DNA of 64,000 nucleotides, taken from assembly GCF_041395345.1 (NCBI RefSeq), contig NZ_JAWLAR010000018.1, forward strand, positions 1 to 64,000, read 5' to 3'. Shown here one piece after another: positions 43,812 to 53,111 of the stretch. Under the pieces are notes generated by a model. It was not told where the DNA came from, did no database searches, and saw nothing but the letters and a program-made list of their open reading frames with translations. The stretch comes from Dokdonella sp041395345 (GTDB lineage: Bacteria; Pseudomonadota; Gammaproteobacteria; Xanthomonadales; Rhodanobacteraceae). Numbering within the stretch: the first letter of the stretch is position 1; the number at the start of each line of letters is the position of its first letter. Made by a program: the position numbers and the translations under genes.

Positions 43812-43944
43812 GCGCGGTCGACGAGCCTGTCTGGATGGTCCCTTTGGATTTTCACCTGTGCAACCTTCCCCTGTTGAGGTTGTCGTTTGACAGGCATGAT
43901 GCCGCGCCGGTCATGCCGGGCGCAAGCTTGGGAATCCACAGATT

Positions 43945-44031
43945 TGGTGCCGAAGGCGAGAATCGAACTCGCACTCTGTCGCCAGAACCGGATTTTGAGT
44001 CCGGCGCGTCTACCAGTTCCGCCACTTCGGC
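43945..44031 (-). tRNA. tRNA-Leu (anticodon CAA)
   Basis: An 87-base class II tRNA on the minus strand with encoded CCA. Acceptor GCCGAAG pairs with CTTCGGC; the anticodon loop CTCAAAA gives CAA (reads TTG). Located between the PP2C and cysteine dioxygenase genes. Confidence 0.96.
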
Positions 44032-44084
44032 GCGGGGGCGCGGAGTATACGACAGAACGACACCCCGGATTCAAGTGTGCTGCC

Positions 44085-44663
44085 TCAATGCGTTCTGTCC
44101 AGGGAAAGCTTGCGCTGATCGCGATCGTACCAGTTGTCCCTGACCTGACGAAATACCGAACAGGAAGTCATCGAGCCGCGATAGATGTGCAGGGACACGG
44201 CGACCGCGTCGTCGCTTGGATTGCGGATCGTGTGGTATTCATGTGGCGGAATCAGGCTGCCGGCGGATCCCGGCCCGGCCAGCATGGTGCCTCTGGACTC
44301 GAATCGATACAGATCGTTGTCGCGTTCGACGAGCTCGTAGGGAGTGACCTCGATCTGGCCGTGCCAGACGCCTTCGACGCACCACATGCCCGAATGGTCG
44401 TGAATCGAGGTGCCCTGTCCGGGGCCCCACGTCATTGCGATGACGGAATAGCCGAGGTCCTCGCTGCTGTAGATCTCGCGGCGTGCGTAGTGATCGGCTT
44501 CCGCTTCGTACACGCATTTCGGCAGACTGACGGAATCGTCATGCATGAGCCGGCACAGCGTCTGCCGCAGCGCATCGGTGATGGCTGTCGTGCAGTCCTT
44601 GCGAATGGCGTTGTCGAGCGCATCGACGAGCCTGCGCGAACCGGGGAAATCAAGTGCAAGCAT
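44085..44663 (-). CDS. Cysteine dioxygenase-type thiol dioxygenase
   Basis: A 192-residue cupin of the type I cysteine dioxygenase family, which oxidises cysteine (or 3-mercaptopropionate) to the sulfinic acid. The iron ligands are His88 and His90 in SIHDHSGMWC plus His144 in PPHEYHTIRN. Cys95 sits where the Cys-Tyr crosslink residue of eukaryotic CDO lies. Whether the substrate is cysteine or mercaptopropionate depends on residues I cannot judge by eye. It is 72 bp downstream of a MetX-family gene on the same strand, so it probably belongs to sulfur metabolism. Confidence 0.85.
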   Translation of the reverse strand: MLALDFPGSRRLVDALDNAIRKDCTTAITDALRQTLCRLMHDDSVSLPKCVYEAEADHYARREIYSSEDLGYSVIAMTWGPGQGTSIHDHSGMWCVEGVWHGQIEVTPYELVERDNDLYRFESRGTMLAGPGSAGSLIPPHEYHTIRNPSDDAVAVSLHIYRGSMTSCSVFRQVRDNWYDRDQRKLSLDRTH

Positions 44664-44735
44664 GGTCCAGCATTCTCCTCACGAGTTTCGACAGCCGGCT
44701 TTTCCCGCAAGCCAGCCACCTTCGGTCCGCCGATT

Positions 44736-45836
44736 CTACAGCGATGCCATGAACGGCGCGATTTTCCCGCCAAAACCGTCGATGTCGACGAGGAAGGCAT
44801 CGTGTCCCTGCGGGCTGTCCAGGGCAACGAACTCGACATCTGCGCCACCGGCGCGCAAGCCTTCGGCAATTTCCTCCTGTTGCGAGAGGGGAAACAGGAT
44901 GTCGGTGCTGACACCGATGACAAGGGCGCGTTCCAGTCTGATATTGGCCAGAGCGGATCGTGCATTGCCCTGTCCGTGCTCGCTGATGTCGAACCAGTCG
45001 CTGGCCCGTGACAGATACAGGTAGCAGTTCGGATCGAAGCTGCGCACGAATCGGCGAGCATGCGCGGCCAGATACGACTCGACCTGGAACTCGACGGCGA
45101 AGGGTTCGTCCTCGCGCTCATCGGAGTCGAGCCGAATTCGCGCGAATCGGCCTACCCATTCCATTGCCGAGCGATAGGTGATCACGCCCAGCTTGCGCGC
45201 AATGCTCATGCCGGTTTCCGGGTAGTTTTCGTCGTCGTAGTTGCCCAGGTTCCAATGCGGATCGAGCCGTATCGCTTCGCGCTGCAAGGAACGGATGGCG
45301 ATCGCGAACGGTTGCGCCTGTGGAGCGGTCGAGATACTCACATGAGCTCGGACGCTGCCCGGATGCAGCGACAGATAGGCGAGTGCGGTCATGCCACCCA
45401 TGGAGTTCCCGATCAGACAGGCCAGTCGTTCGATGCCGAGGCCACGCACGAGTTCATGGGCCGCGATGGCCGCGTCCTCAAGGCTGAGTTTGGGAAAGTC
45501 GATGCGGTAGGTGGCCCCTGTTTCCGGATTGACCGATGCCGGTCCCGTGGATCCCTTGCAGCTCCCCAGCGTATTCACGCAGATGACATGCCAGCGCCTC
45601 GTGTCGATGGGTTTCCCGGGTCCGAGCATCTCCTCCCACCAGCCTGGCGTCTGATCCTCGGCGCTGGATGCTGCATGAGCGCTCGGCGACAACCCGGTAA
45701 GGATCAGCACCGCATTGTCGCGCTGCGCCGACAGGGTTCCCCAGGTCTCGTAGGCCAGTTGTGCACCTTGCAGTACTCCACCGCGCTTCATCGTGAAGTC
45801 TGGACTGAGTTTGAAGTATTGGCGCGCGTCGGACAT
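44736..45836 (-). CDS. metX: MetX-family amino acid O-acyltransferase (homoserine/serine)
   Basis: A 366-residue alpha/beta hydrolase of the MetX family, which activates the hydroxyl of homoserine (acetyl or succinyl) or serine (succinyl) for sulfur assimilation. Nucleophile Ser145 in IGNSMGGM, with Asp in STDILFP and His in GHDAF. The segments GPGKPIDTRRWHVICVNTLGSCKGSTGPAS and PSAHAASSAED (read in part) resemble Lysobacterales members, several of which are serine O-succinyltransferases rather than homoserine enzymes; so a cysteine-pathway role is possible. It follows ccmI by 29 bp and may ride on the ccm operon. Confidence 0.88.
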   Translation of the reverse strand: MSDARQYFKLSPDFTMKRGGVLQGAQLAYETWGTLSAQRDNAVLILTGLSPSAHAASSAEDQTPGWWEEMLGPGKPIDTRRWHVICVNTLGSCKGSTGPASVNPETGATYRIDFPKLSLEDAAIAAHELVRGLGIERLACLIGNSMGGMTALAYLSLHPGSVRAHVSISTAPQAQPFAIAIRSLQREAIRLDPHWNLGNYDDENYPETGMSIARKLGVITYRSAMEWVGRFARIRLDSDEREDEPFAVEFQVESYLAAHARRFVRSFDPNCYLYLSRASDWFDISEHGQGNARSALANIRLERALVIGVSTDILFPLSQQEEIAEGLRAGGADVEFVALDSPQGHDAFLVDIDGFGGKIAPFMASL

Positions 45837-45865
45837 GTCGATTCAGGGGCTGCGGAGTTCCCGGA

Positions 45866-47134
45866 TCAGGGAACGATGCTGTTGATGACCAGGTCGATCG
45901 GTGCCTTGCGATTGACGTCGATGCTCTCGGACAGTACCTGCAAGTCACCGCTTTGCGCGATGGCATTGCCGCTGGCGGAAATTCTGGCCCCGATGATGAC
46001 TTTTGGAAACATGGACAGCTTCATGGAGGGCAGCATGCCCATGGAATCGTCCAGGGTCACGGTCGCTGGCAGGCTGCTGGCCGAAAGACGCTGGATCGCT
46101 AGTGGCATTGGCGGTCCGCTTTCCGCCCGTGCAAACACGAACAGGGTCGCGCCGGGCTCGAGCCTGTCCTTCAGCTTCTCGTCCAGACTGACCTCGACGG
46201 TGAGCAGCGGGCCGTCACCCGTTGCAGGCGCCGTCGGCTCGGGAGCGTCGGTGACCGCATTGGCAGGCGAGGAATCCAGGCCTTCCGCTGCAGGAATTGC
46301 ACCGCCCAGTTGCTGTGCTTCGGCGATCTGCGCACGCACACTGCGGGCAATGTCGCTTTCCGGAGGCAAGGCCGGCAGCAGGCGATTCCAGGCCCGGATC
46401 GCGGCATCATAGTCGGCTGCCTGGTAGTCACTGATGCCGATCAGCCAGAGTGCGCGCTGGTGGTCCGGGTCGGCTTCGAGTACGCCTTCGATGAGCTGCC
46501 GGGATTGCCCCGCGATGCGTCGTCCTTCGCCGGACAAGGCCAGGGCCTGTGCATATTCGACGGTCAGGTCGGGATTGTCCGGCTCGAGGTCGAATGCTTT
46601 TTTCAGCGCATCGCGTGATTCGGCAAACTTGCCCATGGCCTGGTAAGCCCGGCCGAGCAATGCCCAGCCTTCGGCGTTGTCGGGATTGGCTTCCAGTTTT
46701 GCCACGAGCCCGGCAATGGCCTGGTCCATTTCGATGCCCTGGGTGGCCGCGGCGTTTGCCATGCCAGCCGGCGCGGCACTGCTGCCCGGCGCGAGGTTGG
46801 CCGGGTCCAGTGCGGCGGACTCGCCATTGAACTGGTAGAGAAGGATGGCGGCCGCCGGCAGCAACAGGGCGACCAGCAGCGAGGCAAGCTTCGCCGGACG
46901 TCGATTCAACACTGGGGCCGAAGACGTGCCGCCAGTCGCCAGTCCGGCAAGCTTGGCCTTGTACTCCTCGTCGCTGATCACGCCGGCGGCGAGGGCCTCC
47001 CTGAGCGCCTTGAGCCGTCTTGGGTCGCTGCCGCCGCTCGAGTCCTGTTGTCCGCGATGCCGCAGCAGAGGCATCAGGCAGAAGGCAAGCGCAACGACGA
47101 GCATCGCCGCTGCCAGAATCACGAATAGCGCCAT
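45866..47134 (-). CDS. ccmI: Cytochrome c maturation protein CcmI (TPR)
   Basis: Holds apocytochrome c for heme ligation. The 422-residue protein has two N-terminal membrane segments (~3-22 and ~88-106) around a basic cytoplasmic loop, then TPR repeats (~140-260: AEGWALLGRAYQAMGKFAESRDALKKAFDLEPDNP, read in part) and a C-terminal beta-rich domain in the periplasm. ATG 47134 overlaps the ccmH stop; GTG 47137 is an alternative one codon up. Last gene of the ccm set. Confidence 0.92.
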   Translation of the reverse strand: MALFVILAAAMLVVALAFCLMPLLRHRGQQDSSGGSDPRRLKALREALAAGVISDEEYKAKLAGLATGGTSSAPVLNRRPAKLASLLVALLLPAAAILLYQFNGESAALDPANLAPGSSAAPAGMANAAATQGIEMDQAIAGLVAKLEANPDNAEGWALLGRAYQAMGKFAESRDALKKAFDLEPDNPDLTVEYAQALALSGEGRRIAGQSRQLIEGVLEADPDHQRALWLIGISDYQAADYDAAIRAWNRLLPALPPESDIARSVRAQIAEAQQLGGAIPAAEGLDSSPANAVTDAPEPTAPATGDGPLLTVEVSLDEKLKDRLEPGATLFVFARAESGPPMPLAIQRLSASSLPATVTLDDSMGMLPSMKLSMFPKVIIGARISASGNAIAQSGDLQVLSESIDVNRKAPIDLVINSIVP

Positions 47135-47589
47135 CACCAGTCATCCTCGGGGGTCGTTCCTGCCTGAACCTGTGCCGGTGCCGAAGCGCGGCGTCTGACA
47201 ATCAGCACGACTGCAGCCAGTCCGCCCAGAAACACGATCAGGGGGCCAAACCAGAGCAGGAAGGTGCCGCCGCGCAAAGGCGGGTTGTAGAGGACGAAAT
47301 CACTGTATCGCGCGGTCAGGTACTGCTTGATCTCGTCGTCGCTCTTGCCCTGGCGCATTTGATCGAAGACTTCCTGGCGCAGATCCCGGGCAAGATCGGC
47401 GCTGGAATCGGCCAGGCTTTCATTCTGACAGACCAGGCAGCGCAACTGTCGCGCAAGATTCTGGAATCGCTGTTCCTCCGCACGATTCTCGAATGGAAGC
47501 GCGTCAATCGCGAAGGCGGCGTTTGACAGCAGCAGGGTCAAGCCGAACGCGAGCATGCAGACGTGACGTTTCCATGCACATGCAGTCAT
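47134..47589 (-). CDS. ccmH: Cytochrome c maturation protein CcmH
   Basis: Thiol-redox component that reduces apocytochrome cysteines before heme attachment. The 151-residue protein has a signal peptide (~1-28), the redox motif RCLVCQN (Cys51, Cys54), the helical bundle and one C-terminal membrane helix. It is the short form (CcmH separate from CcmI), as in pseudomonads and Lysobacterales. Overlaps ccmG and ccmI by four and one to four bases. Confidence 0.95.
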   Translation of the reverse strand: MTACAWKRHVCMLAFGLTLLLSNAAFAIDALPFENRAEEQRFQNLARQLRCLVCQNESLADSSADLARDLRQEVFDQMRQGKSDDEIKQYLTARYSDFVLYNPPLRGGTFLLWFGPLIVFLGGLAAVVLIVRRRASAPAQVQAGTTPEDDW

Positions 47590-48131
47590 TGGCCATTCCC
47601 CTTCATTGCTTCCAGCCTCGGTCTGATTTCGAACGCGAGGATTTCCGGAGTGATCGCGCCGATGCGCTTGTATCGAATCACGCCGGTGGCATCGACCAGG
47701 AAGGATTCGGGAGCGCCGTATACACCGAAATCGATTGCCACACGTCCGTCCCGATCCGCGACGATCACGCTGTAAGGATTGCCGAAGCGCGCCAGCCAGC
47801 GCTTTGCGTCATCGGCTTCGTCCTTGTAGTTGAATCCGACGATGGGAATGCCCAGTCGCCTGGCTTCCTGCATCAGCAGGGGATGCTCGTCGAGACAGGC
47901 AAAACACCAGCTCGCGAACACATTGAGCAGATAGGGCTGGCCAAGCAGATCCTTGCCGGTCAAGCGCTTGTCGGGCTCCATCAGCAGTGGCAGATCGAAG
48001 GCCGGAGCCGGTTTGTCGATCAGTGGCGATGGCACCTCGTTCATGCGGTTGCTGCGCATCCATGAAATGCCTGCGGCAAGCAGGACCACGAGCAGGGCAA
48101 AACCGGCCAGCGGAAGGAATCGCGTATTCAT
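47586..48131 (-). CDS. ccmG: Thiol:disulfide interchange protein CcmG (DsbE)
   Basis: Membrane-anchored periplasmic thioredoxin-like reductant of the Ccm pathway. The 181-residue protein has an N-terminal anchor (~5-25) and the active site WCFAC, with the GVYGAPESFLVD cis-Pro loop of DsbE. The dipeptide between the cysteines is Phe-Ala, unlike the Pro-Thr of E. coli. It overlaps ccmF and ccmH by four bases each (ATGA). Confidence 0.95.
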   Translation of the reverse strand: MNTRFLPLAGFALLVVLLAAGISWMRSNRMNEVPSPLIDKPAPAFDLPLLMEPDKRLTGKDLLGQPYLLNVFASWCFACLDEHPLLMQEARRLGIPIVGFNYKDEADDAKRWLARFGNPYSVIVADRDGRVAIDFGVYGAPESFLVDATGVIRYKRIGAITPEILAFEIRPRLEAMKGNGQ

Positions 48132-50122
48132 GCACCGGCCTCGACAGAATCGCCCGGTGCCTGCTTCGATGACGGGGCAGGCGCCGGCCCCGGCTTGTCG
48201 GCCTTGACCAGCACCCGGAAGCGACGATCGGTGGCGGCCACGAAACCGCCCAGCATCATCAGGATGGCGCCGAGCCAGATCCAGCGAATGAAGGGCTTCA
48301 GATAGACGCGAACGGACCAGGCGCCACTCTCGCCCAGCGGTTCACCCAGGGCCACGTAGAGATCGCGGGTAAAGCCGGGATCGATGTCCGATTCGGTCTG
48401 GATTTGCGTGGTTTTCGTGTACTGACGTTTCTGCGGATGCAGCACCGCGACTGTCGAGCCTGCGCGGGTAATCGTGATCGTGCCCTGATCAGCCACGAAA
48501 TTCGGCCCATTGACGCGCTCTACACCGTCGAAGCGGAATGTGTAGTCGCCGAGGACGGCCGTCTCACCCTGGTCCAGTCGCACGTCTTTCTCGATGCTGG
48601 TGCCTTCCGTGATGAGCACGCCGGCGAGAAAGACCGCGAAGCCGAAATGGGCGAAGACCATGCCCAGCATTTCCGGATTGAAGCGACGCCCCTTTGGCGC
48701 GTTACGCCAGCGCATCAGCGCAAAGGCAAGTATGCCGAGACCGACCCAGAAGGATGCGGAGACGCCAATGAAGGCCTTGATGGATAGCCGGTCGGTCAAG
48801 AGCCAGGTCAGTGCGCACGCAACAACGGCAAGTGCAAGGGGTGCGCGCAGGCTGCGTGCGGAATTTCCGAGGTCGCCGCGACTCCATTTCAGCAATGGAC
48901 CGAATGGAATCAGCAGGACGACCGGCGCCATGAGCAGCACGAACATGAAGCCGAAATAGGGTGGCCCAACCGATATCCGGCCCAGGTCGAAGGCCTCGCC
49001 GATCAGCGGGTACAAGGTGCCAAGCAGGACCATGGCAGCCGCGCAGGTGAACAGCAGGTTGTTGGCCAGCAGCAAGGTCTCGCGCGAAACCGCTGCGAAC
49101 GGTTCGCCACCCGAGACTTTGGGTGCGCGCAATGCGTATATCAGCAGGGAACTGCCGACCGTGGCAGCAAGGAACGCAAGAATGAACAGGCCGCGTTCGG
49201 GATCGCTGGCGAACGAGTGTACCGAGGTCAGTACGCCGGAGCGGACCAGGAATGTTCCGAGCAGGGAAAGCGAAAACGCGAAGATGGCCAGCAACAATGT
49301 CCAGGCGCGGAAGCTCCCGCGCTTCTCGGTGACCGCCTGAGAATGAATCAGTGCAGTACCGACCAGCCATGGCATGAACGACGCGTTTTCGACCGGATCC
49401 CAGAACCACCAGCCACCCCATCCCAGTTCGTAGTAGGCCCACCAGCTACCGAGCGCGATGCCCAGCGTCAATACGCCCCAGGCAGCGTTGGTCCAGGGCC
49501 TCGACCAGCGCACCCATTGCTGGTCCAGTTTTCCACCGAGCAGAGCCGCGATGGCGAAGGCAAACGCAACCGAAAAGCCGACGTAGCCCATGTAGAGCAT
49601 CGGTGGATGGACAATCAGGCCAAAATCCTGAAGTACGGGATTGAGATCATTGCCATCGACCAGCGCGGGCAGATGGCGCGCAAACGGATTGGAAGTGAGC
49701 ACGGTGAACAGCAGGAATCCCAGGCTGACGAATCCGAGTACGCCCATGACGCGTGCCATGAAGTCCTCGGGCAAGCGGCGACTGGTGACCGCAACGGCCA
49801 TGGTCCACAGATTGAGGATAAGGATCCACAGCAGCAAGGAACCCTCGTGGGCGCCCCATACGGCGGAAAACCGGTAGTACCACGGCAGTTGCAGGTTCGA
49901 GTTCTGTGCCACGTAGGCGACCGAGAAATCCTGGGTCAGAAACGCGTAGGTCAGTACCGCAAACGCAATGACAACAAAGACAAACTGCCCGGTCGCGGTC
50001 GGACGCGCCACTGCCATCAGGGCCCGGTTGCCGAGATGCGCACCCAGAAGCGGCAGGATGAACTGCACCGCGCTGAGCAGCAGGGCCAGGATAAGAGCGA
50101 ATTGTCCGAGTTCTGGGAGCAT
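48128..50122 (-). CDS. ccmF: Cytochrome c heme lyase subunit CcmF
   Basis: Large polytopic membrane protein that, with CcmH/I, transfers heme from CcmE to apocytochromes. 664 residues with about 15 membrane segments and the WWD tryptophan-rich motif GWGGWWFWDPVENASFMPW. ATG 50122 gives the family N-terminus (MLPELGQFALI); GTG 50155 is possible but sits too close to its only purine-rich stretch. Overlaps ccmG by four bases. Confidence 0.95.
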   Translation of the reverse strand: MLPELGQFALILALLLSAVQFILPLLGAHLGNRALMAVARPTATGQFVFVVIAFAVLTYAFLTQDFSVAYVAQNSNLQLPWYYRFSAVWGAHEGSLLLWILILNLWTMAVAVTSRRLPEDFMARVMGVLGFVSLGFLLFTVLTSNPFARHLPALVDGNDLNPVLQDFGLIVHPPMLYMGYVGFSVAFAFAIAALLGGKLDQQWVRWSRPWTNAAWGVLTLGIALGSWWAYYELGWGGWWFWDPVENASFMPWLVGTALIHSQAVTEKRGSFRAWTLLLAIFAFSLSLLGTFLVRSGVLTSVHSFASDPERGLFILAFLAATVGSSLLIYALRAPKVSGGEPFAAVSRETLLLANNLLFTCAAAMVLLGTLYPLIGEAFDLGRISVGPPYFGFMFVLLMAPVVLLIPFGPLLKWSRGDLGNSARSLRAPLALAVVACALTWLLTDRLSIKAFIGVSASFWVGLGILAFALMRWRNAPKGRRFNPEMLGMVFAHFGFAVFLAGVLITEGTSIEKDVRLDQGETAVLGDYTFRFDGVERVNGPNFVADQGTITITRAGSTVAVLHPQKRQYTKTTQIQTESDIDPGFTRDLYVALGEPLGESGAWSVRVYLKPFIRWIWLGAILMMLGGFVAATDRRFRVLVKADKPGPAPAPSSKQAPGDSVEAGA

Positions 50123-50185
50123 TGCGGGGCCTGGACTGAGGTGGACGGTGGTCACTTCCCCCCGATGCGCCGAGGGGGGGGAGAA

Positions 50186-50647
50186 TCAGGGTGTCGGTTT
50201 ATCGGCCGACTCGGGAACGTCGTGCTTGCGATGCGCATTTTCCATGGCTTCGGCCACATCGCGCGGAATGTAGTTCTCATCGTGCTTGGCCAGGACCTCG
50301 CTGGCAACGAAGGTGTCGCCCTGCATCGATCCGGTTGCAATGACGGACTGCCTTTCACGAAACAGATCCGGCAGGATGCCCTCATATTCGACGCGCATGT
50401 CGCCATCACCATCGGTGACGACAAATGCAACCGTCAGCGATTGCCCGCGCTCGACGGAGTTTTCCTTGACCATGCCGCCAATGCGGATTCGTGCATTCGC
50501 AGGCACCTTGCCGGCGAGGATCTCGCTCGGCGTGTACAGGTAGGTCATGTTCTGCTGCAGGGCGAAAACGGTCAGCACGGTCGCAATGCCGACCGCGAGC
50601 AGGATCAGGGCAACCAGGATCAACCTGCGTTTGCGGGTGGGGGTCAT
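50186..50647 (-). CDS. ccmE: Cytochrome c-type biogenesis heme chaperone CcmE
   Basis: Membrane-anchored periplasmic heme chaperone that binds heme covalently. 153 residues; N-terminal anchor (~9-30), OB-fold, and the heme-binding His122 with Tyr126 in AKHDENYIP. ATG 50647 overlaps the ccmD stop; the longer frame is only ccmD read in another frame. A 63-bp gap, including a G-rich patch, separates it from ccmF. Confidence 0.95.
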   Translation of the reverse strand: MTPTRKRRLILVALILLAVGIATVLTVFALQQNMTYLYTPSEILAGKVPANARIRIGGMVKENSVERGQSLTVAFVVTDGDGDMRVEYEGILPDLFRERQSVIATGSMQGDTFVASEVLAKHDENYIPRDVAEAMENAHRKHDVPESADKPTP

Positions 50648-50820
50648 GGCGCTTTCTCCTGGCGATTCTTCTGGCGTCGGTAACGCCCCTGCAGATGGGC
50701 GATGGTCTTGCGGTAGCGAAGCCGCGGCGCAACGTAGTCGATCAGAAGGGCGAAAACGAAGATCGCAAACGAAGACCACACATAGGCGCCATAGCCGCCC
50801 ATCGCGAAAATCTCATTCAT
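50644..50820 (-). CDS. ccmD: Heme exporter protein CcmD
   Basis: A 58-residue single-span membrane protein (starts MNEIFAMGGYGAYVWSSF) that stabilises the CcmE-heme-CcmABC complex. The GGYGAYVWSSFAI and YRKTIAHLQGRYR features match CcmD. It overlaps ccmC by eight bases and ccmE by four, in the correct place in the ccm order. Confidence 0.92.
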   Translation of the reverse strand: MNEIFAMGGYGAYVWSSFAIFVFALLIDYVAPRLRYRKTIAHLQGRYRRQKNRQEKAP

Positions 50821-51574
50821 GGCCGGCTCCGGTCTTCATGGCGATCTCGCGCGCCCAATCCTTGCCGGCTTCGAGTTCGAGCGTGCTCGATCGTGCACGC
50901 GCCAGAACACTGGCGAAGAACCACAGATGCGCGGCGAGGGCCATCAAGAGCAGCGGCCAGAGCATGCTCGAATCGATTCGTGACGGGCCGAGCAGGCGCA
51001 CGGTAGATCCCTGGTGCAGGGTGTTCCACCAGCTCACCGAGAAGTGCACGATCGGCACATTGACGATACCGACAAGTGCAAGGAACCCCGCAGCTCTTGC
51101 TGCCTGCCGGCGGTCTTCGATCGCGTTGTAGAGGCCGATCACTCCGAGGAAGAGAAAGAGCAGGACGAGCTCCGAAGTCAGGCGCGCATCCCAGGTCCAC
51201 CAGGTGCCCCACATGGGCTTGCCCCAGATCGACCCGGTTGCCAGCGTGATGGCCGTGAATATCGCGCCGATCGGGGCGCTCGCCATGGCCAGGACTTCGG
51301 AAATCTTGATTCGCCAGACCAGCGCGATGAAGGCATTGACGGCCATGAAAACGTAGGCGAACAGACTCATCCACGCGCACGGAACATGGACGAAGATGAT
51401 CCGGTAGGCGTCGCTCTGCTGGTAATCCGCCGGGGCCACGAAGAGTCCGCCATACATGGCGAGCAAGCCGCCAAGCACCGCCAGCCCGTAAAGCCACGGC
51501 ATGAGCAGCCCGGCGAGGCGATGGAAGATCGGTGGAGATCCGAATTTGTGAAACCAGAGCGTCAGCGTGTTCAT
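50813..51574 (-). CDS. ccmC: Heme exporter protein CcmC
   Basis: Polytopic membrane protein (253 residues, about six spans) that loads heme onto CcmE. The WWD motif reads MWGTWWTWDARLTSELVLLF, and conserved His residues flank it. ATG 51574 overlaps the ccmB stop (ATGA). Confidence 0.95.
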   Translation of the reverse strand: MNTLTLWFHKFGSPPIFHRLAGLLMPWLYGLAVLGGLLAMYGGLFVAPADYQQSDAYRIIFVHVPCAWMSLFAYVFMAVNAFIALVWRIKISEVLAMASAPIGAIFTAITLATGSIWGKPMWGTWWTWDARLTSELVLLFLFLGVIGLYNAIEDRRQAARAAGFLALVGIVNVPIVHFSVSWWNTLHQGSTVRLLGPSRIDSSMLWPLLLMALAAHLWFFASVLARARSSTLELEAGKDWAREIAMKTGAGHE

Positions 51575-52257
51575 CAGGAAATCGAGATCCGCAGGGCGGC
51601 AGCACAGGCCAGCGGTGCGAGCACCATGGACAGCACCAGGGCTGCGCCCAACCACAGAAGTGGAGCCAGATATGGCAGGCCAGCCTGCGCTGCGTCGCAC
51701 GCGCCAGCCGCGAAAATCAGCACTGGCACATACAGCGGCAGGACGAGCAGAGCCAGAAGCATACCAGAGCGCCGCATGCCTACCGTGAGCGCCACGCAGA
51801 CCGCGCCAAGCAAGCTCAACAGCGGCGTGGCCAGGGCCAGTGAAGTGATCAGCACAGGCAATACCTGAGGCGGCAGGAACAGCATCTCCGCGAGCAGCGG
51901 GGCGACCAGGATCAGGGGCAGGGCGGTCGTCAGCCAGTGCACGAAGATCTTGCTGGCCAGCAGCAAGGGAAGAGGATGCGGGGACAGGACAATCTGCTCG
52001 AGCGTGCCGTCTTCCTGGTCGCCCCGGAACAGGCCATCGAGGGCGAGCAGTCCGGCCAGCAGGATGGCGACGAACACGATCCCGGCCGCAATGCGGGCGA
52101 GCTGATTCGGCTCCGGCCCCAGGGCCAGCGGGAACATCACCACAACAATCAGAGCGAACAGGGTGGGATTCAGGGCATCGCCGCGTCGCCGCCAGGTCAG
52201 CAGCAGGTCGCGCCGGATCAGGGCCCGGCAGGCAGAGCCCGTCGTTCCGTATCTCAT
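51574..52257 (-). CDS. ccmB: Heme exporter protein CcmB
   Basis: ABC-type membrane subunit (227 residues, six predicted spans) partnered with CcmA. The hydrophobic layout with RGDQEDGTLEQIVLSPHPL (read in part; the CcmB signature loop LDGLFRGDQEDG) supports the call. Overlaps ccmA and ccmC by four bases each. Confidence 0.94.
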   Translation of the reverse strand: MRYGTTGSACRALIRRDLLLTWRRRGDALNPTLFALIVVVMFPLALGPEPNQLARIAAGIVFVAILLAGLLALDGLFRGDQEDGTLEQIVLSPHPLPLLLASKIFVHWLTTALPLILVAPLLAEMLFLPPQVLPVLITSLALATPLLSLLGAVCVALTVGMRRSGMLLALLVLPLYVPVLIFAAGACDAAQAGLPYLAPLLWLGAALVLSMVLAPLACAAALRISIS

Positions 52258-52901
52258 GCGGGCGGCCTCAGTGGCAGTCGCCGCGGTGTTCCGGAGGTGA
52301 ACGCATAAGCCCCGTGTGAAGTCACCAGGGCCGCGCCGCCGCGCCTTGCCTGCGCGTCGAGCAGCCGGTTGACCAGGTCGATGCCCTCCCTGTCGAGATT
52401 CGCGTAGGGCTCATCCAGCAACCACAAGGCAGCCGGTACCAGCAGAAGCCGGGCCAGACCCACGCGCTTTTTCTGCCCCGCCGAAAGCATCCTCGTAGGC
52501 ACATCCTCATAGCCTTCGAGACCGACACTGCTCAAGGCGAGGCGCGTTGTAATGCCGCCACGCAGGCCGAACACGCCAATCGCAAAATCGAGATTTTCCA
52601 ATGGACTGAGATCGGATTTCAGCCCGGGCAGATGACCGAGCAGTGCGACCTGGTGCGAAAGACGAGCCAGGGTCAGGGCTTCGCCATTCAGTCGAATCGA
52701 GCCCATGCTCGGATCAAGCAGACCCGACAGAACCTTGAGCAGGGTCGTCTTGCCCGAGCCATTGTCGCCTTCCACCAGGACGACTTCGCCCGCGCGCAGG
52801 CTGAAATCCAGCGGTCCGAATATCGGCTCGTCATTGCGCGTGTAAGCCAGTCCTCTGGCCTCCAGCAACGGGATCGAATTGTCGGTCTCGGCTTTGGTCA
52901 T
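52254..52901 (-). CDS. ccmA: Heme exporter ATP-binding protein CcmA
   Basis: ATPase of the CcmAB complex that releases heme-CcmE. 215 residues; Walker A GDNGSGKTT, signature LSAGQKKRVGLARLLL, Walker B LWLLDEPYANLD. ATG 52901 is preferred over the longer frame to 52979. It heads the operon ccmABCDEFGHI-metX; the promoter should lie in the 210-bp divergent gap before rmuC, where no box is clear to me. Confidence 0.95.
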   Translation of the reverse strand: MTKAETDNSIPLLEARGLAYTRNDEPIFGPLDFSLRAGEVVLVEGDNGSGKTTLLKVLSGLLDPSMGSIRLNGEALTLARLSHQVALLGHLPGLKSDLSPLENLDFAIGVFGLRGGITTRLALSSVGLEGYEDVPTRMLSAGQKKRVGLARLLLVPAALWLLDEPYANLDREGIDLVNRLLDAQARRGGAALVTSHGAYAFTSGTPRRLPLRPPA

Positions 52902-53111
52902 TATTGGCCAGGGGTATCCGGCGCGCATCAGCCTGATGGCCAATGCGGGTCCGATCGGAACGCGAATTGTAATGGACATTGCCGGTCAGGGCGGCCTTGT
53001 GCGACAACAGCTTCCGATGTCCGGCATGACTGGCCAGCCGGATTTCCCGAGGCGGTTCTCGCCGATTGCGACCGAGGTCTGCGATGATCGGGACCCTAGA
53101 TCAACTTCCGA

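Noticed and set aside
49217..50683. 488-residue plus-strand frame opposite ccmF/ccmE
   Set aside because: Antisense to well-recognised ccm genes and rich in Arg/Gln/Asp/His, typical of a shadow frame.
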